Assembly: GCF_032854445.1 (NCBI RefSeq)
Contig: NC_088302.1
Location: forward strand, 9,049,338 to 9,113,337
DNA length: 64,000 nt
Direction: 5' to 3'
DNA from: Liolophura sinensis
Lineage: Eukaryota; Mollusca; Polyplacophora; Chitonida; Chitonidae
Shown: positions 54,630 to 64,000 of the stretch, piece by piece
Layout of the letters: the number at the start of each line of letters is the position of its first letter
Numbering within the stretch: the stretch's first letter is position 1
The notes under the pieces: model-generated
Seen by the model: only the letters and a program-made list of their open reading frames with translations
Database searches by the model: none
Told to the model about the DNA's origin: nothing
Made by a program: the position numbers and the translations under genes

Positions 54630-55745
54630 GGGGTTTTGCTCTTGATCATCTCTGGGACGATTATGCTACAAGAATAAAATGTTGTCGTTAGGACGATTAT
54701 GCTACGGTTATGATACAAGAATAAAATGCTGTCACTGGGACGGTTATGACACAAGAATAAAATGTTGTCATTGGATGCTATGCTACAGGAATAAAATGTC
54801 ATCATTGGATGATAATGGCACCAAAATAAATGTCGTCCGGGACGGTTATGCTATGAGAATAAAATGTTGTCATTGGACGGTTACGGTACAAGAATAAAAT
54901 GTAGTCATTGGGACGGTTATGCCATGAGAGTAAAGAGTTATCATTTTGACGTTTTGCTACAAGAATAAAATGTTATCATTTGGACGGTTACGGTACAACA
55001 GTAAAATGTCATTATGACCGTTATGTTATCATTGGACGATTATGGTACAAGAATAAAATATTGTCATTGGGACTGTTATGCTACAAGAATAAAGTGTTGT
55101 CACTGGATGGTTATGGGACAAGAATAAAATGATGTCATTTGAACGGCTATGCTACCAGAATCAAGTGTCATCATTGGACGATTATGGTACAAGAATAAAA
55201 TGTTGTCATTGGACGGTTATGGTACAAAAATATAATGTTGTCACTGGACGGTTATGGTAGAAGAATAAAATGTTGTCACTGGACAGTTATGGTACAAGAA
55301 TAAAATGTTGGCATTGGACGATTATGGTAGAAGAATAAAATGTTGTCACTAAACGGTTATAGTACAAGAATATAATGTTGTTCACTGGGACGGTTATGGT
55401 ACAAAAATATAATGTTGTCACTGGACGGTTATGCTACAAGAATAAGATGTTGTCAACTGGACAGGTATGGTACAAGAATAAAATGTTGTCATTGGACGGT
55501 TGTGGTACAAGAATATAATGTTGTCACTGGACGGTTATGCTACAAGAATATAATGTTGTCACTGGACGGTTATGCTACAAGAATAAGATGTTTTGATTTT
55601 AACGCTTATACAATAGAATTAAATGTTATCATTTGGACGGTTATGTTACAAGAATAAAATATTGTCATTGGATGGTTATACTACAAGAATAAAATGTTGT
55701 CATTTTGACTGTTATGCTAGAAGAATAAAATATAGTCATTGAGAT
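54630..55745 (+). repeat. 35-bp minisatellite, ~30 copies (diverged flank of the larger array)
   Basis: Unit: GGACGGTTATGCTACAAGAA then TAAAATGTTGTCATT. Typical spacing is 35 bp (55201, 55236, 55271, 55306). Copies differ widely in length and sequence. The shared core AGAAT(A)AAATGTTGTCATT shows common origin with the 36-bp array that follows. Confidence 0.92.
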
Positions 55746-55889
55746 CGGCACTCCAGTAACGTAATGTCGCCACTAAGACTGACACGCAATAAGAATATAT
55801 AATGCGCTGGCAGAGCGGCCAGCAAATTATATAATACAGTGTTGTGACCGTGACTTTTATGCTACAAAAATAAAAAGAGACCGATGTGA

Positions 55890-57540
55890 TACAGGCCGGC
55901 ACGCCACGAGAATATAATGTTGTTATTCAGGCCGGCACGCCACGAGAATGTAATGTTGTCATTCAGGCCAGCACGCCACGAGAATATAATGTTGTCATTC
56001 AAGCCAGCACGCCACGAGAATATAATGTTGTCATTCAGGCCGGCACGCCACAAGAATATAATGTTGTCATTCAGGCCGGCACGCTACGAGAATATAATGT
56101 TGTCATTCAGGCCGGCACTCTACGAGAATATAATGTTGTCATCCAGGCCGGCACGCCACGAGAATATAATGTTGTCATTGAGGCCAGCACGCTACGAGAA
56201 TATAATGTTGTCATCCAGGCCGGCACGCCACGAGAATATAATGTTGTCATTTAGGCCAGCACGACACGAGAATATAATTTTGTCATTCAGGCCGGCACGC
56301 TACGAGAATACAATGTTGTCATTGAGGCCAGCACGCCACGAGAATATAATGTTGTCATTGAGGCCAGCACGCCACGAGAATATAATGTTGTCATTCAAGC
56401 CAGCACGCCACGGGAATATAATGTTGTCATTGAGGCCAGCACTCTACGAGAATATAATGTTGTCATTGAGGCCAGCACTCTACGAGAATATAATGTTGTC
56501 ATTGAGGCCAGCACGACACGAGAATATAATGTTGTCATTTAGGCCAGCACGCTACGAGAATATAATGTTGTCATTCAGGCCGGCACCTTACGGGAATATA
56601 ATGTTGTCATTGAAGCCGGCACGCCACGAGAATATAATGTTGTCATTGAGGCCAGCACGCCACGAGAATATAATGTTGTCATTCAGGCCAGCACGCCACG
56701 GGAATATAATGTTGTCATTGAGGCCAGCACGCCACGAGAATATAATGTTGTCATTCAGGCCGGCACGCCACGAGAATATAATGTTGTCATTCAAGCCAGC
56801 ACGCCACGAAAATATAATGTTGTCATTGAGGCCAGCACTCTACCAGAATATAATGTTGTCATTGAGGCCAGCACTCTACGAGAATATAATGTTGTCATTG
56901 AGGCCAGCACGACACGAGAATATAATGTTGTGATTTAGGCCAGCACGCTACGAGAATATAATGTTGTCATTGAGGCCGGCACCTTACGAGAATATAATGT
57001 TGTCATTGAAGCCGGCACGCCACGAGAATATAATGTTGTCATTGAGGCCAGCACGCCACGAGAATATAATGTTGTCATTGAGGCCAGCACGCCACGAGAA
57101 TATAATGTTGTCATTGAGGCCAGCACGCCACGAGAATATAATGTTGTCATTGAGGCCGGCACGCCACGAGAATATAATGTTGTCATTCAGGCCGGCACGC
57201 CACGAGAATATAATGTTGTCATTCAGGCCGGCACGCCACGAGAATATAATGTTGTCATTCAGGCCAGCACGCCACGAGAATATAATGTTGTCATTCAGGC
57301 CAGCACGCCACGAGAATATAATGTTGTGATTTAGGCCAGCACGCCACGAGAATATAATGTTGTCATTGAGGCCGGCACGCCACGAGAATATAATGTTGTC
57401 ATTCAGGCCAGCACCTTACGAGAATATAATGTTGTCATTGAGGCCAGCACGCCACGAGAATATAATGTTGTCATTCAGGCCGGCACGCCACGAAAATATA
57501 ATGTTGTCATTGAGGCCGGCACGCCACGAGAATATAATGG
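55890..57540 (+). repeat. 36-bp satellite, ~45 homogeneous copies
   Basis: Unit: GAGGCCAGCACGCCACGAGA then ATATAATGTTGTCATT, exactly 36 bp. Variation is limited to (C/G)AGGCC(A/G)GC and ACGCCA/ACGCTA/ACTCTA/ACGACA. Since 36 is 12 codons and the unit has no stop in several frames, open frames of up to 338 codons exist (for example 55917-56933) on both strands. This follows from period and composition and is not evidence of a gene. Confidence 0.97.
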
Positions 57541-57890
57541 TGGCATAGGATCGACAAGCTACAAGAGCAAAATGTCAATTACACCCACATACAGAATCCA
57601 TAATGCTATCAACGAGGCCAGCATACTACAAAAATATGCATGTTTAAAGCTGTCAATGGGACCAGCATGCTACAAGAATTTATAAATCATTCATGGGGAC
57701 ATGACGTGCTACAAGAATATAATACTACTGGAAACGGTATGCTACAAGAATATAATATTGTAACTGGGGCCGACATGCCAACATACTACGAGAGCATAAT
57801 ATGATAACTGAGCCTGTCTCGCTATAAGAATATAATGTCATTGAGACCGGTATACTACAAGAATATATTGCTGGGATATCATATGGAAAT
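57541..57890 (+). repeat. Decayed right edge of the 36-bp satellite
   Basis: CTACAAGAATATAATA-like cores recur irregularly (57700-57880) with large length variation. The diverged-core-diverged layout is what unequal exchange produces. Confidence 0.8.
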
Positions 57891-57994
57891 CATATAAAAG
57901 ACTACAACATATAGAGAGTAAAATCAGAGCAGAGAAGACAGCGTAATGGTTGGCGAATGACCATGTATACATTATCGGCGAAATCTAGCTGAAG

Positions 57995-58247
57995 TATTTA
58001 TTTATTTAATTATTTGATTGGTGTTTTACGCCGTACTCAAGAATATTTCACTATACGACGGTGGCCAGCATTATGGTGGGAGGAAACAGGGCAGAGCCCA
58101 CTACCATCCGCAGGCCGCTACAGACCTTCCCACGTACTTCCGGACAGGAAGCCAGCTTGAGGCTGGACTGGAACTCACAGCGACCCGGCATTGGTGCAGA
58201 GGCTCCTGGATCATTACGCTGCGCTAGGGGTCTAACCGAGCCACAGA
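57995..58247 (-). mobile_element. SINE-A, reverse, full length but diverged
   Basis: Runs from TTTGATTGGTGTTTTACGCC to the head TACGCTGCGCTAGGGGTCTAACCGAGCCAC, with several small deletions. No clear target duplication. Confidence 0.85.
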
Positions 58248-58369
58248 TGTATGTATGCTTGGGTGTTTGGGCAGTCGTACTTAATAATTTTTCAATGAGT
58301 CGTTAGGCGTGTGTAAATAAACTGCGTCTTCTTGCGTCTTCTTACGCCCATGCTGCCAAATTTCTACGG

Positions 58370-58545
58370 CACTGAAGAATCATGGCGAAGATACCAGGCA
58401 TGACACCATATCATATTATACTAACACAGATCCAATCAGTACAGTTTCCCTGCTCTAACATCCCAGTGCTCGTAGCTCAAGCGAGGCAGCAACAATTACT
58501 ATTTTAAAGTTTTTGGTATGACCCGACCTGTGTTGAATGTTAGGG
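58370..58545 (-). mobile_element. SINE-B, reverse
   Basis: GAAGATACCAGGCATGACACC...CAGTTTCCCTGCTCTAAC...GGCAGCAACAATTACTATTTTAAAGTTTTTGGTATGACCC is the reverse complement of the SINE-B body (compare 7480-7610). Confidence 0.7.
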
Positions 58546-59245
58546 TATGGGGCAGGTGTCGTCGATCAGCATGCGTTTAAATCGCTCTAGAGCCCCCACT
58601 AATAGTAATGTTTCTGGGAGCAGTTGTCAAGTTATTACTCGAAAAGAACGTCACCAATTTTGCTGTCGGTATTAAATCTTCACAAATACCATATAAGGAG
58701 TAGATCTACTTTGTCAAAGTTCATCCACTGGAAGTTTTGTTGTGACTGTAACGCACTTATTAGGCCTACACTTTGGTAAACATATGCCATTTAATCCTCT
58801 GTAAAGCACGTGTTGCACTTTATGGATAAACATATGTCATTCCATCTAAATGTCAGAATGAGAGATGATTATCGAACTTGTAGTCGGCATTATCAATAAA
58901 CGGCATTTTCCACAAATAGTAAAGCTCACAGATGTTGACTAAATCTTCGTACATCGTTACAAGCAAGAGAAAAAAGAAACTACAGAACCGCGTTTCTCCA
59001 TCCTCTCATAGTCAAACTAGTCAAAACTATATGGCGACCATTTGGTTGTGGGGAGTATCATGGTTTCCTTACTAAACTATCAACAGTAACTAATTTTGCT
59101 TGATTCACAGAGAAAGTAACTCATAAGATCAATCAAACAGCCCGTTACATACGGCGTAATTATACAGACTTCTCAAAGAACAAATCTAATTCTGTAAATC
59201 TTGAGCTTCTCCCAATGAAATTGAAAGGACACGGCATTTCAGTTA
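58546..59245. other. Gene-free stretch
   Basis: No gene is supported. A ~50-codon plus-strand open stretch at 59108-59260 follows a possible acceptor (GATTCACAG) but runs into the next SINE and shows no recognisable domain. Confidence 0.35.
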
Positions 59246-59461
59246 GTTATTTACTTATTTGATATATTTGCTAATAGAACGGCGGCCTGCATTGTGGAGG
59301 GAGGAAACACACGACCATCCGCAGGCTGCTAACAAACCTTCTCCAGTACGACCGGAGAGAAAGCCAGTATAAGCTGGACTTGAACTCACAGTCACTGGCG
59401 ACAGTCTCCCGGGTCATTTTGCCTTGCTAGCACGCTAATCACTCTGCCACAGATGCACCTA
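59246..59461 (-). mobile_element. SINE-A, reverse, diverged
   Basis: GAACGGCGGCCTGCATTGTGG...ACGACCATCCGCAGGCTGCT...GCTGGACTTGAACTCACAG...GCACGCTAATCACTCTGCCACAG is a SINE-A body plus head. The tail is degraded. Confidence 0.8.
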
Positions 59462-60930
59462 TTAAGGTATTTGAGGGAACATGTGTTTTTGTTTGTTTAT
59501 TATTCACCAATCAGAAGACTGACATTTATATGCAGCCACACTTTCGCTCTCACCTCCACTCGCATTTTTATACATTTGTCTGTTCTTTAAATACATTATG
59601 TCTTCTTGCCCATCCCAGATAAGCAAAACAAAGGATCAAGGTGTCATCTTTTGAGAGGAACGATGAATGTCTCTGACCATATCGAAAGTATTGTCAGAAA
59701 CAGATAACAGCATACCAGGGATTTAAATCTCAATTATCCACCAATCAGTATTGTTAGTACAACAAAATCTGCGTACTTTTCACTGGTACTCAATGTAGAT
59801 GAATACGAGCTTCTGGAATCTATATCAGAGAACTTTGTGTCAGTAGTATACAACACAGGGCGCTCAGACACCGGCCGGTATAAAACCTCCACAACTGCCC
59901 AAGTCTGGCATGCCTGGAAACACGCGTATCGATTTCCAGTGTACGCCTGCACCCATGAAGCATATCACACCATATCTAGGCCTATATTATGGGCTCGGAA
60001 ATGTGTAAGTAGCTATGTGCATATGTGCAAACTAAACGAAACTTTAAATTTCTTTAAAAATGTTTGAAACGAGTGGTGTCACTCTTGTCGTTGTTGTTTC
60101 ATCGGATTTACGTATATTTCTAGCGTAGCCTCGTAGTCTGTTACTGCCAAAATTGTATACAACGATGTTTAAAATAAACTTAATTTGTTGAGATAATCTT
60201 CGTGTAAGTTGTAAGTGCCTCTAATTAGTTAATTTCATGCTTAATACATGTAGCTCGCCTTCAAATTTCGAGGACCATAGGTTTTGAAAACATGTCATAT
60301 GTATATCAACAAGACATTCTATCGTGTGATCTGCTAATAAATGCATATATCGCACATGCGATGTGTTGCAAGTGAAAATTTCCGGAAATGTCAGTTTCTC
60401 TGTAATAGTGCATTTTATGTAGGTCTACCAATGTGTGCAGAGTTTTAAACGGCATTGGAAAACAGCCGCTCAGTGGAACAAAAAGTAAATCGTTCCAAAA
60501 CCCAAAAAGATGGCTCCCTCCGTCTTGCCCAACTGATGAGGCTCAGTGAGGTGTGGCGTAGGCTTGAGTTACTGGTAGTCCCATACTTAAGACTTAAGAC
60601 AACAGCCCTCCCGAGGCATCATGGTAAATAACTGAAGCTGCCCAAAATGCGTCTCAAGTTATAGAGAAGGGATGGTAACTACTGGTTTCTCAAATCCACC
60701 GTTATAATATTGAATGTACAGAAAGTGCTGTCGCCACATATTTGCGCAGTCCGTTACTGTGGAGAAAATATACGCGTTGATATGTTAATTAGGCTAATTT
60801 CGAAGCCTTCATGTTTTACATCTGAACTGTTTACGAGACTTAAACCAAGTTCTGTTTACAACTCGAGGCGCCAAACCTACCTTACCTATTAGCTCAGACA
60901 AAATTTAACGTGTTGTGAACAAGACCTTGT
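59462..60930. other. Gene-free stretch with one weakly protein-like open frame
   Basis: A plus-strand frame is open from about 59708 to 60067 (around 119 codons; contains FSLVLNVDEYELLESISENF). It has no start or splice signals I trust and no recognised domain. Otherwise nothing is seen. Confidence 0.35.
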
Positions 60931-60931
60931 C

Positions 60932-63900
60932 AAATGACTCCAAATGCCCACCATGTCAGATGAGCACTGATTAGTATACACTATCAACTCCAAACGTCCA
61001 CTGTATCAGATGTCAAATGATTAGTACACACCGTCAACTCCAAACGTCCACTATATCAGATGTCTAATGATTAGTACACACCATCAACTCCAAACGTCTA
61101 CTACATCATATGTGTACTGATTAGTACAGACCATCAACTCCACACATTCACTATATCAGATGTCTACTGAATAGTATACACCATCAACTCCAAACGTCCT
61201 TTACATCAGATGTGTACTGATTAGTACACACGATCAACTCCAAACGTCCACTACATCAGATGTGCACTGATTAGTACACACCGTCAACTCCAAACGTCCA
61301 CTACATCAGATGTGTACTGATTGGTACACACCATCAAATCCAAACGTCCACTACATCAGATAAGTACTGATTAGTACACACCATCAACTCCAAATGTCCA
61401 CCATGTCAGATGTATACTAATTAGTACACACCGTCAACTCCAAACGTCCACTATATCAGATCTGTACTGATTAGTACACACCATCAACTCCAAACGTCCA
61501 CTATATCAGATGTCTAATATTTAGTACACACCATCAACTCCAAACGTCCACTACATCAGATGTGTACTGATCAGTACACACCATCAACTCCAAACGTCCA
61601 CTACATCAGATGTGCACTGATTAGTACACACCGTCAACTCCAAACGTCCACTATATCAGATGTCTACTAATTAGTACACCATCAACTCCAAACGTCCACT
61701 ACATCAGATGTGTACTGATTAGTACACACCATCAACTCCAATCGTCCGCTACATCAGATAAGTACTGATCAGTACACACCATCAACTCCAAACGTCCACT
61801 ACATCAGATGTCTACTAATTAGTACACACCATCAACTCCAAACGTCCACTGTATCAGATGTCAAATGATCAGTACACACCATCAACTCCAAACGTCCACT
61901 ACATCAGATAAGTACTGATCAGTACACACCATCAACTCCAAACGTCCACTATATCAGATGTCTAATAATTAGTACACACCATCAACTCCAAACGTCCACT
62001 ACATCAGATGTGCACTGATTAGTACACACCATCAACTCCAAACGTTCACTATATCAGATGTCTAATGATTAGTACACACCATCAACTCCAAACGTCCACT
62101 ATATCAGATGTCTACTGATCAGCACACACCATCAACTCCAAACGTCCACTACATCAGATGTGTACTGATTAGTACACACCATCAACTCCAAACGTCCACT
62201 ACATCAGATGTGTACTGATTAGTAAACACCATCAACTCCAAACGTCCACTATATCAGATGTTTATTAATTAGTACACACCATCAACTCCAAACGTCCACT
62301 ACATCAGATGTGCACTGATTAGTACACACCATCAACTCCAAACGTCCACTATATCAGATGTGCACTGATTAGTACACACCGTCAACTCCAAACGTTCACT
62401 ATATCAGATGTCTAATAATTAGTACACACCATCAACTCCAAACGTCCACTATATCAGATGCGTACTGATCAGTACACACCATCAACTCCAAACGTCCACT
62501 ACATCAGATGTGTACTGATTAGTACACACCATCAACTCCAAACGTCCACTACATCAGATGTGTACTGATTAGTAAACACCATCAACTCCAAACGTCCACT
62601 ACATCAGATGTGCACTGATTAGTACACACCATCAACTCCAGACGTCCACTATATCAGATGTCTACTGATTAGTACACACCATCAACCGCAAACGTCCACT
62701 ACACCAGATGTGTACTGAATAGTACACACCATCAACTCCAAACGTCCACTATATCAGATGTATACTAATTAGTACACACCATCAACTCCAAACGTCCACT
62801 ACATCAGATGTGTACTGATCAGTACACACCATCAACTCCAAACGTCCACTACATCCGATGTGTACTGATTAGTACACACCATCAAATCCAAACGTCCACT
62901 ATATCAGATGTCTACTGATTAGTACACACCATCAACTCCAAACGTCCACTACATCAGATGTGTACTGATCAGTACACACCATCAACTCCAAACGTCCACT
63001 ACATCCGATGTGTACTGATTAGTACACACCATCAAATCCAAACGTCCACTATATCAGATGTCTACTGATTAGTACACACCATCAACCGCAAACGTCCACT
63101 ACATCAGATGTGTACTGATTAGTACACACCATCAACTCCAAACGTCCACTATATCAGATGTGTACTGATTAGTACACACCATCAACTCCAAACGCCTACT
63201 ATATCAGATGTCTACTGATTAGTACACACCATCAACTCCAAACGTCCACTACATCAGATGCATACTGATTAGTAAACAACATCAACTCCAAACATCCACT
63301 ATATTAGATGTCTACTAATTAGTACACACCGTCAACTCCAAACGTTCACTATATCTGATTAGTACACACCATCAACTCCAAACGTCCACTATATCAGATG
63401 TATACTAATTAGTACACACCATCAACTCCAAACGTCCACTATATCAGATGTATACTAATTAGTACACACCATCAACTCCAAAAGGCCACTACATCAGATG
63501 CATACTGATTAGTACACACCATCAACTCCAAACGATCACTACATCAGATGTGTACTAATTAGTACACACCATCAACTCCAAACGTCCAATACATCATGTA
63601 CACACCATCAACTCCAAACATCCACTATATCAGATGTGTACTAATTAGTACACACCATCAACTCCAAACGATCACTACATCAGATGTGTACTGATTAGTA
63701 CACACCATCAACTCCAAACGTCCAATACCTCATGTACACACCATCAACTCCAAACATCCACTATATCAGATGTTTACTCATTAGTATACACCATCAAATC
63801 CAAACGTCCACTATATCAGATCTGTACTGATTAGTACACACCATCAACTCCAAACGTCCACTACATCAGATGTGTACTGATTAGTACACACCATCAACTC

Positions 63901-63945
63901 CAAACGTCTACTATATCAGATGTGTACTGATTAGTATACACCATG
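60932..63945 (+). repeat. 50-bp satellite, ~60 copies, with a palindrome in each unit
   Basis: Unit: AGTACACACCATCAACTCCA, AACGTCCACTACATCAGATG, TGTACTGATT, exactly 50 bp (for example ATCAACTCCA at 61981 and 62031). Two main variants alternate irregularly (CTACATCAGATGTGTACTGA and CTATATCAGATGTCTACTAA). Across each unit junction lies an inverted repeat, TGTGTACT/AGTACACA. In copies with GATC at the centre the 20-mer TGTGTACTGATCAGTACACA is a perfect palindrome. The right end at 63945 is sharp. Confidence 0.97.
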
Positions 63946-64000
63946 AACTTTAACATTTGTGGAATACTAGTTTATTAATTAATTCAACTTTAGCAGCTGG

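Noticed and set aside
55917-56933. 338-codon open frame in the 36-bp satellite.
   Set aside because: Long frames are open on both strands because the period is 12 codons and the unit lacks stops. There is no other gene evidence.
60932-63945. Possible CRISPR-like array.
   Set aside because: The units are contiguous with no unique spacers. It is a eukaryotic satellite.

Overview
This window is metazoan nuclear DNA, most probably from a lophotrochozoan (mollusc or close relative); I cannot name the species. The evidence is split genes with GT-AG introns, a very high load of tRNA-derived SINEs with 9-15 bp target-site duplications, many minisatellites, remnants of Ty3/Gypsy, Penelope-like and Tc1-like elements, and long AT microsatellites. 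Most of the sequence is non-coding. SINE family names used here (A, B, C, D) and the repeat name R1 are my own labels.

Three protein-coding loci are supported. (1) An intronless class A GPCR lies at 573-1670 (+). Its 5' flank is a degenerate 74-86 bp tandem repeat that repeats the start-codon region and has been split by a young SINE-A. (2) An orphan, apparently secreted, cysteine-free 318-residue protein lies at 15896-16852 (+), probably with a non-coding first exon ending at 14616. It ends in a C-terminal glycine, and a decayed 30-bp (10-codon) repeat runs from its C-terminal codons past the stop. (3) A UDP-glucuronosyltransferase gene (+) has four coding exons (39773-40600, 47089-47299, 48248-48467, 53058-53349). 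The splice phases agree and give a predicted 516-residue protein. Its donor-binding signature is atypical: HPK is replaced by SGY, and the THGG histidine by asparagine.

Layout. 1-2.5 kb: GPCR and a 53-bp minisatellite. 2.5-14.4 kb: gene-poor, with SINEs and a tRNA-like fragment. 14.4-17.2 kb: the orphan gene. 17.8-19.0 kb: a triplicated ~340-bp unit, one copy carrying a SINE absent from the same position in its sister. 19-31.8 kb: SINE fragments, a foldback element, 107-, 28- and 41-bp repeats and an (AT)n hairpin. 32.1-35.2 kb: a Gypsy element with two large internal deletions. 35.6-37.2 kb: R1 repeat and a broken Penelope-like reverse transcriptase. 38.5-38.9 kb: a recent 214-bp duplication. 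39.8-53.3 kb: the UGT gene, whose introns hold SINEs, a codon-periodic 51-bp repeat, an unusual hairpin, a 63-bp repeat rich in splice-site-like motifs, an R1 copy and a foldback element. 53.7-57.9 kb: a 32-bp minisatellite, a Tc1 transposase fragment and a 3.2-kb 35/36-bp satellite. 60.9-63.9 kb: a ~60-copy 50-bp satellite carrying a palindrome in each unit.

The three genes show no operon-like or pathway link. The most interesting leads are the 51-bp repeat whose substitutions follow codon positions, the altered UGT signature, the splice-motif minisatellite, the orphan secreted protein and the palindromic 50-bp satellite.
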